A DNA stretch of 64,000 nt from CATQHW01 sp965243545 (GCA_965243545.1 OZ251573.1:62001-126000), one strand, 5' to 3'. Counted from the stretch's first letter, positions 1 to 8,904 are shown. Notes: a model not told the origin generated them from the letters alone. Made by a program: numbers and translations.

Positions 1-548
1 GCGTCCAGCGCCAGGAAGTTGACGGTGCCGTGCGGCTGGCCCGCGCCGGCCGGGTTCCAGCCGCGCATGGAGTCCTGCGCGCCGCCGACCAGCTCCAGCA
101 GCCGCTCGCGGCCGGCGATCCGGTCCGGGTCGACGTCCGGGCGCCGGCGCGCCACCCCCTGGCGCCACTGCCGGGCGGCCTCCTCGGTCAGCAGCTCCCG
201 CTTTGCCATGCCGATTTCACGGGCGAAGCGCTCGGCGCCATCCGCGACCAGCAGGACGTGCGGGCTCCGCTCCATGACGCGCCGCGCCAGGGTGACGGCG
301 TGCAGGATGCCGCGCACCGATCCGACCGCGCCGGCGCGCAGGGTGCGGCCGTCCATGATGCTGGCGTCCACGCGCACTTCGCCCAGAACGTTCGGCAGAC
401 CGCCCAGACCGACGGTGTGGTCGCGCTCGTTGAGCTCGACCAGGCGCGTACCGGCCTCCACCGCGTCGACCGCCGATCCGCCGCCGCGCAGCACCGCCAT
501 CGCCTTTCGGATGCCGGGCGCCCCGTTGGCGGTGGTCACGACCATCAT
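1..548 (-). CDS. Isoaspartyl peptidase / asparaginase-family Ntn-hydrolase (partial, runs off window)
   Basis: This frame is open to the window edge, so only about 182 N-terminal residues are visible. The motif GGSAVDAVE near residues 23-31, followed by a stretch containing GLGGLPN and a DASIMDG segment, matches the alpha subunit of the glycosylasparaginase / isoaspartyl-peptidase family. Members cut themselves and use the newly exposed threonine to hydrolyse asparagine or isoaspartyl amides. The PHGTV segment places the likely nucleophile Thr at about residue 175; Gly-Thr resembles the isoaspartyl-peptidase type more than the Asp-Thr of lysosomal aspartylglucosaminidase. The start ATG (548) overlaps the stop of the FMN dehydrogenase gene as ATGA, implying translational coupling at the end of a five-gene minus-strand operon. 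The beta subunit lies outside the window. Confidence 0.85.
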   Translation of the reverse strand, partial: MMVVTTANGAPGIRKAMAVLRGGGSAVDAVEAGTRLVELNERDHTVGLGGLPNVLGEVRVDASIMDGRTLRAGAVGSVRGILHAVTLARRVMERSPHVLLVADGAERFAREIGMAKRELLTEEAARQWRQGVARRRPDVDPDRIAGRERLLELVGGAQDSMRGWNPAGAGQPHGTVNFLALD

Positions 549-1630
549 CGGGGGAGCGCCACCCGCCGTTCGTCGACGTCAGAGACCGCGGTGCAGCCGC
601 ACGTCGCCATGGCCGTGTCGAACTCGGAGAGCAGTATCCGGAACATGGTGCGCACGCCGGCCTCGCCGTCGACCGCCAGCCCCCAGAAGACCGGCCGGCC
701 CACCATCACCGCGCGGGCGCCGAGCGCCAGCGCCTTGAGCACGTCGGTACCGTGCCGCACGCCGGAGTCGAGGTAGACTTCGGCGCGGTGGCCGACCGCC
801 GCGGCCACCTCCGGCAGCACCTCGATCGACGCCTGCATGCCGTCGAAGGTGCGACCGCCGTGGTTGGAGACGACCACCGCGTCGGCGCCGTGATCGACGG
901 CGCGCGCCGCATCTTCGGCGGTCATCACCTCCTTGACGATCAGCGGCAGGCCGGTGAGCCCCTTGAGCCACTCCAACCGCTTGCCGGTCAGGGGCGGATA
1001 GGAGACGTCCTCCAGGTTCTCCACCACGTCGTGCAGGTCGGGCCGATCGCTCAGGTCCGCCCACTTATCCACGTAGCTGCGGATCGGCGCGGCGTGGCTG
1101 GGAGACAGACCGCGCACCGGCGGGCGCCGGGCGGCGCCCATGCCGGGGCCGGCGATGGTGATGCAGACCGCCTGCACGCCGGCCTCCATGGCGCGCTCCA
1201 GCAGATACTCGGTGACCCGGTCGGGGTAGTGCTTGATGCCGTACCAGAGCGGGCCGGTGGTCGCCGCGCGCACCTCAGCGACCGTCTTGCCGGCGCCGGC
1301 CCGCACCGACATCACCGTCCCGCAGGCGCCGGCGGCGCGCGCGGTCGCCACGTCGCCGTCCGGGTGGGCCCACACCTGCGTGCCGGCCGGCGGCACCATC
1401 ACCGGAAAGGAGATGCGGTGACCGAGCACCGTGGTCGACAGGTCGCGCGTGGTGACGTCGGTCAGGAACCGGGGGCGGACGGCGATGGCGTCGAACGCCT
1501 CCCGGTTGCGGCGCATGGTGAGCTCGCCGCCCACGCCGCCGGCGACGATGTCCCAGTAGTCGGCCGCCAGCCGTTCCCGGGCCATCCGCTCCAGATCGAA
1601 CAGCGTGAGCGGATGGTAGAAGCGTTTCAC
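545..1630 (-). CDS. FMN-dependent alpha-hydroxy acid dehydrogenase (lactate/glycolate oxidase family)
   Basis: The 361-residue protein has the whole TIM-barrel plan of the FMN hydroxyacid dehydrogenases, which oxidise 2-hydroxy acids to 2-oxo acids. The catalytic-loop motif SNHGGR sits at residues 255-260 with the His base and the substrate-binding Arg; a conserved Lys is in LIVKEV (about 233), and the phosphate-binding end DSGVRHGTDVLKALALGA is at about 288-305. Length is normal. The segment usually reading like YQLY is LWYGIKHY here, so the substrate-side tyrosine environment differs and the exact substrate is open. The gene lies in a catabolic operon with an oxidoreductase upstream and an asparaginase-family hydrolase downstream, to which it is joined by an ATGA overlap. 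The ATG at 1630 lies ten bases after the end of the preceding gene. Confidence 0.9.
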   Translation of the reverse strand: MKRFYHPLTLFDLERMARERLAADYWDIVAGGVGGELTMRRNREAFDAIAVRPRFLTDVTTRDLSTTVLGHRISFPVMVPPAGTQVWAHPDGDVATARAAGACGTVMSVRAGAGKTVAEVRAATTGPLWYGIKHYPDRVTEYLLERAMEAGVQAVCITIAGPGMGAARRPPVRGLSPSHAAPIRSYVDKWADLSDRPDLHDVVENLEDVSYPPLTGKRLEWLKGLTGLPLIVKEVMTAEDAARAVDHGADAVVVSNHGGRTFDGMQASIEVLPEVAAAVGHRAEVYLDSGVRHGTDVLKALALGARAVMVGRPVFWGLAVDGEAGVRTMFRILLSEFDTAMATCGCTAVSDVDERRVALPR

Positions 1631-1640
1631 GGCGGCGCGG

Positions 1641-2783
1641 TCACTCCGGCGGCTCCGGCGCGGCGCCGCGGCCCGTCATCGCGGCGGAGCGCGGTACGAT
1701 CTGCCGGGCGCCGGTGTCGGAGGCGCGCTGCAGCGCGTCGATCAGCCGGTGCAGGTCGAGCGCCAGCTCGAAGTCCGGCTCCACCGGCCCGCCGTTGCGG
1801 ATCGCCTCCGCGAAGTGGCTCCAGACCTGGGCGACGAAGAACGGCCGGTCGCGTTGGCGGGAGTGGAGGACTCGGGTGAGCCGGGCCGGGATCGGCAGCT
1901 CGGTCAGTGCGGCGTCGCCGGGGCCGCCGGCCATGAGCCGCAAGTCGCCGAAGCGTTCGGCGGCGCGGATGGCGGCGGTCTTTTCCCGGCCGTAGATCTC
2001 GAACCGGTAGCCGCTGCCGTGCCACGGCACGCTGTGCTCGTAGGCCAGCACGGCCGCGCCGGCCTCGGTGCTGCCGTGCATGAACACCGTGTCGGGCGCG
2101 GTGGCGTTGATCAGCGCGCCGGTGTCCTGCTCCAGCCAGTGCGGGACCTGCGTGCGCCACGTCCCCGACACTTCGCGGAGCGGGCCGAAGCAGTGGTAGA
2201 CCGGCTCCAGCAGGTGGCCGAAGCCGATGGTACCGTTGTGGGCGCCGTTGCGCGCGTCGGCCCGCCAGCTCGCCGGCGACGCCTTGTCGAGCAGGCCGCC
2301 GCCGCAGGAGCCGATGCGGATGGCCAGCACTTCGCCGAAGTACCCCTGATCGGCCAGCTCCTTGAGCCGCCGGTAGATCGGAGTATGGCGCTCCTGCAGG
2401 CCGACGATCGCCGCGCCGGGGGCGGCGCGCGCGGCGGCCGCCATCCGCTCCGCCTGGTCACGGTTCGCGCCGAGCGGCCACTCGGTGTAGACGTGCTTGC
2501 CGGCGGCGAGCGCCGCCATGGTCGGCGCGTAGTGGCGCGGCGCGCGCACCGACACCACCACGACATCGACCTCATCACAGGCGATCAGTTCGCGGAAGTC
2601 GGCGAAGTGGTAGCGGGCGCCGTAGACGCGCGCCGACTCGCGCGCGGTCTCCGCGCGGGTCGTGCAGACGGCGGTCAGCTCCAGATCGTCCGGCAACGCC
2701 AGAATCGCCGGCAGGTGGCCGCGCTTGGCCCAACTCTGCGCCGGGTTGGCGCCGATCACGCCGACGCGCAACCGCCCCGCCAT
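1641..2783 (-). CDS. Gfo/Idh/MocA-family NAD(P)-dependent oxidoreductase
   Basis: The protein begins MAGRLRVGVIGANPAQ, a Rossmann dinucleotide-binding start, followed by the family motif YTEWPLGAN (the EKP-like segment, here EWP) near residue 97. The C-terminal half is the usual mixed alpha/beta substrate domain. Such enzymes oxidise or reduce sugars, inositols and related polyols. I chose the ATG at 2783 because its A is also the last base of the upstream gene's stop (TGATG arrangement), which places the Rossmann fold at residue 4; a longer frame upstream only reads through the neighbouring gene. About 380 residues is normal. The neighbours suggest breakdown of a modified sugar or amino-sugar acid. 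The substrate cannot be told from sequence. Confidence 0.9.
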   Translation of the reverse strand: MAGRLRVGVIGANPAQSWAKRGHLPAILALPDDLELTAVCTTRAETARESARVYGARYHFADFRELIACDEVDVVVVSVRAPRHYAPTMAALAAGKHVYTEWPLGANRDQAERMAAAARAAPGAAIVGLQERHTPIYRRLKELADQGYFGEVLAIRIGSCGGGLLDKASPASWRADARNGAHNGTIGFGHLLEPVYHCFGPLREVSGTWRTQVPHWLEQDTGALINATAPDTVFMHGSTEAGAAVLAYEHSVPWHGSGYRFEIYGREKTAAIRAAERFGDLRLMAGGPGDAALTELPIPARLTRVLHSRQRDRPFFVAQVWSHFAEAIRNGGPVEPDFELALDLHRLIDALQRASDTGARQIVPRSAAMTGRGAAPEPPE

Positions 2784-3430
2784 CAGCCGGTCCCCTCCTT
2801 CAGCGTCAGGCGGTGCAGCGTCTTGGCGCGCTCGTCGCCGAACCACAGGTCATCCCCGGCCCAGGTGAGCCCGTGCGGTTCGGCGCCGCCGGGCGCCGGC
2901 GCGGCGGCCAGCACCGCGCCCGAGTCCGGGTCGATCCGGTGGATCGTGCGGCCGTCGGTGTCGGCGCTCCACAGCGCGCCGGCCGACCACTCAAGGCCGT
3001 GCGGGCGCTCGCCGGGCGAAGGGAAGCCGCCGGTGACGCGGCCGGCGGCCGGATCGACCCGATAGAAGCGGCGGGTGGCCGGGCAGCTCGTCCACAGGTG
3101 GGCGCCGTCCCAGGTGACGCCGTGGCACTTGGGCGCCGGCGCCGGAATCGACCGCCGCACCGCGCCGTCCGCCGGGTCGAGCGCGTACAGTTTCCGGTGG
3201 TAGGGGACCGACACCCAGAGCGAGCACCCGTCCCACGCCAAGCCGGCCGGGATGCTGTCGACCGGCCGGAAGGAACGCTCGGACCGGCCGGTGGCCGGGT
3301 CGACGCGCTCGATGACGAAGCTGTCGCAGTCACAGCTCCACAGGCGCCGGCCGTCCCAGGCCAGACCGTTGGGGCCGCCCTCGCCGCCGACCGGCAGGGT
3401 GCGGGTGATCGCGGCGCGGAGCTGCACCAC
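2783..3430 (-). CDS. Small beta-propeller repeat protein (YncE/NHL-like, five WDG..LW repeats)
   Basis: About 215 residues made of five repeats of roughly 40 residues. Each has the pattern G-x-x-W-[DSA]-G-x-x-LW, then a short run ending in x-R-[VI]-DP-x-x-G, for example LAWDGRRLWSCD and VTWDGAHLWTSC. These resemble NHL/YncE or glutaminyl-cyclase-like propeller blades that bind ligands or carry out lactonase-type reactions. No signal peptide is visible, so a cytoplasmic location is likely. The start is a GTG, at 3430 or 3427, just 8 bases after the SelA-like gene's stop; the frame continues upstream only as a shadow of that gene. It ends on the TGATG junction with the oxidoreductase, so it belongs to the operon. 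A lactonase role next to a sugar dehydrogenase is a guess. Confidence 0.7.
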   Translation of the reverse strand: MVQLRAAITRTLPVGGEGGPNGLAWDGRRLWSCDCDSFVIERVDPATGRSERSFRPVDSIPAGLAWDGCSLWVSVPYHRKLYALDPADGAVRRSIPAPAPKCHGVTWDGAHLWTSCPATRRFYRVDPAAGRVTGGFPSPGERPHGLEWSAGALWSADTDGRTIHRIDPDSGAVLAAAPAPGGAEPHGLTWAGDDLWFGDERAKTLHRLTLKEGTG

Positions 3431-3438
3431 GACCGGAT

Positions 3439-4644
3439 TCAGCCGCGCGCGCGCTGCAGCAGCACGCTGCGGAGCTGGCCGGCGACGATCCGTTCCTCCC
3501 CCTCCGACAGCACGTGCGGTCCCACGAACAGGGTGCGGTCTCCTTCCGAGCCGATCAGGATGCGCGGCGACCCCTGGTCCAGGTCGTCCACGATCTGGTC
3601 GGCGGTGGCCGGGAACTCCCGGCCCAGGGTGATGAACAGCCGCACCAGCTGGTAGTTGTCGTACGGGACCGGCTCCGCGCGGACGTGCGGGATGCCGGCC
3701 AGCTGCTCCCGGATCACGTCCATGCGGCGGTGATATTCGGCCAGGCGCGCCTGATGGTCGGTGTTGAACCAGACGTCGAGGGCGACCGCCAGGGCGACCA
3801 CCTGCTGGCGGTCCAGCTTCATGCCGCGCCCGAAGGCGTAGCCGCCGCCGGTGGGAATGTCGTCGTTGTCGATGCTGCCGCAGAAGTCGATCTTGCGGAG
3901 CGGATCGAGCCACTGGCTGCGGCCGGCCACCAGTCCGGTCGAATGCGAGCTACCGAAGTACTTGCCGCCAAAGCAGACCAGGTCGGCCGCCTGCGCGATC
4001 TGGCGGAAGTGCTCCAGCGGGTAGATCTGCGCGGCCGCGTCGACGATCACGGGAATGCCGCGGCGCCGGCCGACGGCTGCCACGTCCTCCAGCGGCAGGT
4101 CGCCGGTGCGCGGCGGAAACAGGTAGCCGGACGGATGCGAGTAGGGGTGGGCGATGGCGACGGTGTCCTGGTCGATGGCCGCCTCCAGCTCCTCGGCGGT
4201 GCAGCCGTCGTCGCGGCCGACCGGCGCCAGCCGCGCGCCGGCGAAGGTAAAGCACGGCTGCACCCAGTAGCGGTGCTGGCGCTGGATCAGTATCCGGTCC
4301 CTGCGGCCGGTCGTGTTCGGCAGCCGCGCCATCTTGGCCTCGTCGTCGCCGGTCATGGCGATCGCGGAGCTCATGATGATGGCGGCCGCGCAACCGGAGG
4401 TGGGGTGCGCGGCCTCGCAGCCGAGCAGGCCGGCCATGTAGTCGCCGGTCTTCCGCATCAGATCGGCCATGTCGGCCCAGCCGCGGCCGGCCTCGTCCAT
4501 CGCCGCCCGCACCACCGCCGACGGCGCCGAGCCGCCGAACACGGTCGAGTTGCTGCGCGCGTTGAGGATCGGCACGACCCCGAGCTTCTGATAGACCCCG
4601 CCCTCGGCGAGGCGCGGCAATTCGTTCGCCCCCGATGCTGACAT
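3439..4644 (-). CDS. SelA-like PLP-dependent enzyme (selenocysteine synthase / D-glucosaminate ammonia-lyase family)
   Basis: 401 residues of fold-type I PLP enzyme. The N-terminal segment VVPILNARSNSTVFGG and the following HPTSGCAAAI resemble the SelA-related group, whose members include D-glucosaminate-6-phosphate ammonia-lyase and amino-acid racemase-like proteins. The Asp of VIVDAAAQIYP contacts the pyridine nitrogen, and the Schiff-base Lys is in CFGGKYFGS. No selenoprotein machinery is nearby, so catabolic elimination on an amino sugar acid or amino acid is more likely than selenocysteine synthesis. This is the first gene of the minus-strand operon and is divergent from the PhyH gene. 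The ATG at 4644 is the only plausible start. Confidence 0.8.
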   Translation of the reverse strand: MSASGANELPRLAEGGVYQKLGVVPILNARSNSTVFGGSAPSAVVRAAMDEAGRGWADMADLMRKTGDYMAGLLGCEAAHPTSGCAAAIIMSSAIAMTGDDEAKMARLPNTTGRRDRILIQRQHRYWVQPCFTFAGARLAPVGRDDGCTAEELEAAIDQDTVAIAHPYSHPSGYLFPPRTGDLPLEDVAAVGRRRGIPVIVDAAAQIYPLEHFRQIAQAADLVCFGGKYFGSSHSTGLVAGRSQWLDPLRKIDFCGSIDNDDIPTGGGYAFGRGMKLDRQQVVALAVALDVWFNTDHQARLAEYHRRMDVIREQLAGIPHVRAEPVPYDNYQLVRLFITLGREFPATADQIVDDLDQGSPRILIGSEGDRTLFVGPHVLSEGEERIVAGQLRSVLLQRARG

Positions 4645-4760
4645 GCCGCTCAGAGTACCCGACCGCCGCCCACCGGTCTATCCCGCCCGGAAGGCGCTGC
4701 ATGGCGAAGGGGCGGCGCTTGACGGAACAGCCGTCTGCGCACAAGTCTGGACCGTTCGAG

Positions 4761-5579
4761 ATGGAACCGACCGTACTCGACGACGAACGGCGCCGATTCT
4801 TCGACCAGAACGGCTACCTGGTCGTTCCGGGCGCGCTGACACCCGCAGAGACCGCCGCGCTGACGGCTGCGGCCGACAGGATGATCGACGGCTTCCCGCG
4901 CCCGCCGGGACAGGCATACGTGCAGCGCCGGCCGGGCATCGTCGAGGAGCCAGCATTCCATCCGCTGCTCGCTCACTCCTCCACCGTGCCCCTGGTGGCG
5001 CAGCTGTTGTCGCCCAACATACACCTGCATACCTCGGCGATCATCTACAAGTGGCCTGAGTCGCCGCAGGACCAAACCGGCGGCGGCGCGCGGACGTGGC
5101 ATCGGGACATCGGCATCACCGAGGACCTCGGCCACGCGGGCGTGTTTCGGGCCGGCGTGAAGGTCGGCTACTGCCTGACCGATTTCCCCGAGCCGCGCAC
5201 CGGTTTCACGCTGTTCGCCCCCGGCTCGCACCGGCTTCCGACTCCGCTGCCGATTCCCAAAGGCGCGGTCGACCCTGACGGAGTCGTCGATCTCCGCCTC
5301 AGCGCCGGCGATGCGTTTCTCTTTGAAAACCGCGTCTTTCACAGCACGGCGCCGAACCTGAGCGCGCGCGTATCGAAGGTCGTGATCCTGGGCTACAGCT
5401 ACCGTTGGATGGGAGGGACGCGGGACAACATGCGTCTGGTCCAGCCCGGGGAGCGCGTGCTGCGGCAGGTCGACGCGATCCGGCAGCAGCTGCTCGGCGG
5501 CGCGCGGGAGGGACTGATCGAGTGGGCGCGGGAACACGGGATCGGGCAAACGCCTTTCCGGTGGACGATGGAGGTCTGA
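4761..5579 (+). CDS. Phytanoyl-CoA dioxygenase (PhyH) family Fe(II)/2-oxoglutarate oxygenase
   Basis: About 272 residues with the PhyH double-stranded beta-helix. The motif FFDQNGYLVVPGAL is at the N-terminus, the iron-binding HxD is in WHRDIGI, APGSHR and GDAFLFENR follow, and the distal His is in FHSTAPN. These enzymes hydroxylate unactivated carbons using Fe(II), O2 and 2-oxoglutarate; bacterial substrates are mostly unknown. I prefer ATG 4761 because it puts the FF motif about 12 residues in, as in relatives. An in-frame ATG at 4701 has a better ribosome site (GGAAGG six bases upstream) and would add 20 residues. It is followed after 7 bases by a GH130-like gene, so the two probably act on the same imported compound. 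Confidence 0.85.
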   Translation: MEPTVLDDERRRFFDQNGYLVVPGALTPAETAALTAAADRMIDGFPRPPGQAYVQRRPGIVEEPAFHPLLAHSSTVPLVAQLLSPNIHLHTSAIIYKWPESPQDQTGGGARTWHRDIGITEDLGHAGVFRAGVKVGYCLTDFPEPRTGFTLFAPGSHRLPTPLPIPKGAVDPDGVVDLRLSAGDAFLFENRVFHSTAPNLSARVSKVVILGYSYRWMGGTRDNMRLVQPGERVLRQVDAIRQQLLGGAREGLIEWAREHGIGQTPFRWTMEV

Positions 5580-5586
5580 GGGCGCG

Positions 5587-6681
5587 ATGACGGATGACGG
5601 GATATTCGATTGGCAATACTCCGTCGACGCCGAGTCGGGCTGGGAATCGAGCGGCTGGGTCTACGACGAGGAGCGTTATTGGGGAGGGTTTCCGGCGAAG
5701 GGTGCAGGAGACGTCCAACCTGCGGCGCTGCCGGAGTGGGCGGTCGGACCCTTCCAAAAGTACGCCGGCAACCCCGTGCTCGGACCGTCCGCCGGCGCGT
5801 GGGATCGAGGCCGGTTCGGCGGAGGCGTCCATAACGGGGCGATCATCCGCGCCGCTGGCCGGTTTCACTACGTATATCGGGGCGAGCGGCCGTGCGAGCC
5901 GGTCGACGGCATAGACTATCTCTGCAAGATCGGGCTTGCCGAGAGCGCCGACGGGCAGCGGTTTACCAAGGTCACGACCGGCGCGCCGCTATTCGGCGCC
6001 GGTGACCCGTTCAGCTACGAAGACGTAAGCCTGGTCCGGCTCGGCGGGACCTTTCACCTGTTCTGCAACCGCTGGGACTGGAAGCGGATCGACGATCCGG
6101 CCGTGAGCGGTTGCTGGCATGCCTCCTCCACCGATCTCCGCCGCTGGCAGGAGCACGGCCTGGTCTATCCGAACGCCGATCGCATCCACCGCAACGGCGT
6201 GGTGCTGTGCGGCCCGGACAACCGGCCGGTCCGGGTCGACGGCAGCTATCTCATGTACGTCAACGGCCATATCGTCGGCCGGTCGGACGATCTGGCGCAC
6301 TGGGAGTCGACGCAGCTCACGGCGCGTTGGCCGGGCGGTGAGGGGTGCTTCGCGCTGGCCGACTACTCGAACGACCCGGACGACATTCTGCTCTTCACCG
6401 GCGGCCACCACAGCGGCCACTTCTACGCGATCGGCGAGGTGCGGTTTTCCAAGCGGGACCCGGCTGCCCCGTTGGCGTGGCTGCCGCGGCCCGTCCTGCG
6501 CGCCGAGGCTCGCTATCCGCACGAAAGCGGGCGCAGCGCCTCCGATCCGGCGCGCAAAGTGTCGCCCTACCGCGATTGCATCTTCTTCAACGGGTTGACC
6601 CGTCACGACCGGCAGTGGTGGCTGTACTACGGAGGCAGCGAATACTATACCTGCGCGGCCACCGCGCGCGTCCGGCCCTAG
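5587..6681 (+). CDS. GH130/GH43-like five-bladed propeller glycosidase or phosphorylase
   Basis: 364 residues, no signal peptide. The order of motifs suggests the glycoside hydrolase 130 / 43 / 32 propeller superfamily: YAGNPVLGPS then GGVHNGAII and GRFHYVYRGE, a middle HLFCNRWDW, and a final WWLYYGGSEYYTCAATA that is typical of the last blade in beta-mannoside phosphorylases. GH130 enzymes cleave beta-mannosides with phosphate. I cannot assign the catalytic Asp with certainty and the family call is tentative. The gene is 7 bases behind the PhyH gene, forming a pair, and overlaps the stop of the convergent permease gene by four bases. Confidence 0.65.
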   Translation: MTDDGIFDWQYSVDAESGWESSGWVYDEERYWGGFPAKGAGDVQPAALPEWAVGPFQKYAGNPVLGPSAGAWDRGRFGGGVHNGAIIRAAGRFHYVYRGERPCEPVDGIDYLCKIGLAESADGQRFTKVTTGAPLFGAGDPFSYEDVSLVRLGGTFHLFCNRWDWKRIDDPAVSGCWHASSTDLRRWQEHGLVYPNADRIHRNGVVLCGPDNRPVRVDGSYLMYVNGHIVGRSDDLAHWESTQLTARWPGGEGCFALADYSNDPDDILLFTGGHHSGHFYAIGEVRFSKRDPAAPLAWLPRPVLRAEARYPHESGRSASDPARKVSPYRDCIFFNGLTRHDRQWWLYYGGSEYYTCAATARVRP

Positions 6682-7808
6682 TTCCGGTACGGGTCAGCCG
6701 CGTCCCGCGCGCCGTCACCGACGAAGTTGAATGCCAACACGGTGACGATGACGAACAGCGCGGGGATCAGCAGCCAGGGGTGCAGCGCGACGGTGCGGAA
6801 GTTCTGCGCGTCCTGCAGCAGCACGCCCCAGCTCACCGCGGGCGCCTGCATGCCCAGACCCAGGAAACTGAGGGCGGTTTCTCCCAGTATCATGAACGGG
6901 ATCGCCAGCGTGAGCCGGACGATCAGGTAGCTCAACATGGATGGCAGCATGTGCCGCCGAATCGTCGCCAGGTCCGTCGCGCCGGCGATCTTGGCGGCCA
7001 TCGTATAGTCCTCTTCGCGCGACGCCAGGACGCGGCCGCGCACCACACGCGCAATCTCCACCCAGCCGACTATCGACAGGACGATCGTGATTCCGAAGTA
7101 GATCGCCGTGGTCGGCCATTTCTTGGGGAGCGCCGCGCTCAGGCCCATCCACAAGGGGATCTGAGGAATCGAGATGATGAGTTCGATCACCCGCTGAATG
7201 ACGACGTCGACGCGCCCGCCGGCAAACCCCGAGATGCCGCCGAGCAGACAACCGAGCACGAAGCTCAACGCGACGCCGGCCAGGCCGATCGTGAGCGAGA
7301 TGCGCGCCGCGTGGATGTTGCGGGACCACACGTCCCGGCCGAGTTTGTCGGTGCCGAAGAGGTGCAGGTAACCGTCGCCGCCGGCCCCCAGCAGATGGAC
7401 GTCGGTGCGGATCAGGCCGAACAGCCGGTACGGGTGACCTCTGACGAACGCCCGCAACGGAAACCGCACCGAAGTGTCTTCGACGTACGTCTTTCGCAGG
7501 GTGACCGGGTCCCGGGCCGATCGGTACGCGTACACGAACGGCCCGACCAGGCCCGCTTCCGGGGCGAACAGCCGAACCCGTTGCGGCGGGGCGTGGATAC
7601 GGTCCAGGTACTGCTCGTGCAGGTCGCCGGTGGAGAAGAACTCCGCGAAGACGGCGAACAGATAGAACAGCCCCAGGATGCTGACACCGACGATCGCCAG
7701 CCGGTGCCGGCGGAACTTCCGCCACGCCAGCTGCCATTGAGAAGCGGTGTAGTACCGTTCGTTCCGGGTGTCCGCCGCCGGCCGGTCGAACGCCGGAGCG
7801 CCGGTCAC
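6678..7808 (-). CDS. Peptide/nickel-type ABC transporter permease (DppC/OppC family)
   Basis: About 376 residues. The N-terminal cytoplasmic stretch contains the OppC_N-type WRKFRRHRLAIVGV and a first membrane span; a long periplasmic segment of over 100 residues follows, then FGTDKLGRDVWS and the five-helix permease core with the EAA-type loop around AAKIAGATDLATIRRHMLP. Its job is to form the inner-membrane channel together with DppB. The start is a GTG at 7808 that overlaps the upstream permease's stop as GTGA; the frame continues further up only as a shadow. It is the last gene of the long minus-strand transporter operon and meets the GH130-like gene tail to tail. Confidence 0.9.
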   Translation of the reverse strand: MTGAPAFDRPAADTRNERYYTASQWQLAWRKFRRHRLAIVGVSILGLFYLFAVFAEFFSTGDLHEQYLDRIHAPPQRVRLFAPEAGLVGPFVYAYRSARDPVTLRKTYVEDTSVRFPLRAFVRGHPYRLFGLIRTDVHLLGAGGDGYLHLFGTDKLGRDVWSRNIHAARISLTIGLAGVALSFVLGCLLGGISGFAGGRVDVVIQRVIELIISIPQIPLWMGLSAALPKKWPTTAIYFGITIVLSIVGWVEIARVVRGRVLASREEDYTMAAKIAGATDLATIRRHMLPSMLSYLIVRLTLAIPFMILGETALSFLGLGMQAPAVSWGVLLQDAQNFRTVALHPWLLIPALFVIVTVLAFNFVGDGARDAADPYRN

Positions 7809-8800
7809 CGGGCTGCCGCGAGCCGGATGCGCGGGTCGATCCACACCAGCAGCAGGTCGGAGATGAACGTACCGATCACGGTCAGCGCGGCCAGCACCAT
7901 GATGATGCTGCCGCCCAACTGCATGTCCTGCGCCAGCAGTCCGTCGACCAGGATCGGCCCCATGGTCGGCAGATCGAGCACGATGGAGGTGATCGCGGAT
8001 CCGGAGAAGATCCACGGCAGCGTCCAGCCGATGGTGCTCACCAGCGGATTGACGGCTATGCGGACCGGATACTTGAACAGCAGCCGGCCCTCCGGCACGC
8101 CCTTGGCGCGCGCCGTGATCACATACTGTTTGCCGATCTCGTCAAGGACGGTCGCGCGCAGTACGCGGATCAGGCCCGCGGTTCCGGCGGTGCCGACGAC
8201 GATCACGGGGACGGGTAGATGCTTGAGCATGTCGACGAACTTGGCCCACGACCACGGCTGATCGGCGAAGTCGGTGGAGAACAGCCCCACCGCCGTGAAG
8301 TCGAAGTACTTGAAGAGCAGGTACATGAGAATGAGCGCCAGCAGAAAGTTCGGCGTGGCCAGGCCGACGAAGCCGACCGCGGTCACGGTGTAGTCGACGA
8401 TCGAATACTGATGGGTCGCCGAATAGATGCCGATCGGTACGGCCACGGCGTACGTGAACGCCATCGTGAAGATCGCCACCAACATGGTGAGCGGCAGGCG
8501 CGCCGCGATGATTTCGGCAACCGGCCTTTCGTAGAGATAGGAGCGGCCCAGATCGCCGCGCAGCAGGTTGCCGGCCCAGCGCAGGTATTGGGCGATCATG
8601 GGCCGGTCGACGCCGTACTGGCGGCGCAACGCCTGTACCGCCTCATCGGTCATCTGCACGCCGGTGAAGAGCTCCATCCTGGTGACCAGCGCTTCGACGA
8701 AGTCGCCCGGCGGCAGCTGCATGATCGCGAACGCCGCCGCCGAGACCATGATCAGCAATACGATCATGTAGAGGAACCGGCGGACGACGTGGCGAGTCAC
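7805..8800 (-). CDS. Peptide/nickel-type ABC transporter permease (DppB/OppB family)
   Basis: 331 residues with six predicted membrane helices. The start VRRFLYMIVLLIMVSAAAF is the family's first span; LRRQYGVDRPMIAQYLRW and GDLGRSYLYERPV follow, and the permease loop is VITARAKGVPEGRLLFKY. It pairs with the DppC-type protein encoded directly downstream (GTGA overlap). The gene follows the substrate-binding protein gene after 104 bases that hold a strong hairpin (8838-8865). Family placement is firm; the substrate is unknown and could be oligosaccharide rather than peptide, since glycosidases sit in the same operon. Confidence 0.92.
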   Translation of the reverse strand: MTRHVVRRFLYMIVLLIMVSAAAFAIMQLPPGDFVEALVTRMELFTGVQMTDEAVQALRRQYGVDRPMIAQYLRWAGNLLRGDLGRSYLYERPVAEIIAARLPLTMLVAIFTMAFTYAVAVPIGIYSATHQYSIVDYTVTAVGFVGLATPNFLLALILMYLLFKYFDFTAVGLFSTDFADQPWSWAKFVDMLKHLPVPVIVVGTAGTAGLIRVLRATVLDEIGKQYVITARAKGVPEGRLLFKYPVRIAVNPLVSTIGWTLPWIFSGSAITSIVLDLPTMGPILVDGLLAQDMQLGGSIIMVLAALTVIGTFISDLLLVWIDPRIRLAAAR

Positions 8801-8837
8801 AGGTTACCCCTTTGGCGCCGGGCGGGTAACGGTCCAC

Positions 8838-8865
8838 GAGTCCCGCCCGCGCACGGGCGGGACTC
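8838..8865 (-). promoter_or_regulatory. Strong intercistronic hairpin between the binding-protein and permease genes
   Basis: A perfect 12-bp inverted repeat (gagtcccgcccg and its complement) with the 4-nt loop cgca lies in the 104-base gap between the DppA-type and DppB-type genes. There is no U-tract after it on the minus strand, so it looks less like a terminator than like an mRNA-stabilising or attenuating stem. Such stems commonly allow the binding protein to be made in excess over the membrane components. Confidence 0.6.
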
Positions 8866-8904
8866 GCGTCCCCCGCTCGATCCCGGGGCCGGACCGGTTG
8901 CGGG

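Noticed and set aside
19..776. Two plus-strand frames at the left edge
   Set aside because: They are antisense to the asparaginase-family gene, whose minus-strand frame carries recognisable motifs up to the window edge.
6345..8261. Plus-strand frame of about 640 codons across the DppC/DppB genes
   Set aside because: It crosses two genuine permease genes antisense, has no domain and no ribosome site.
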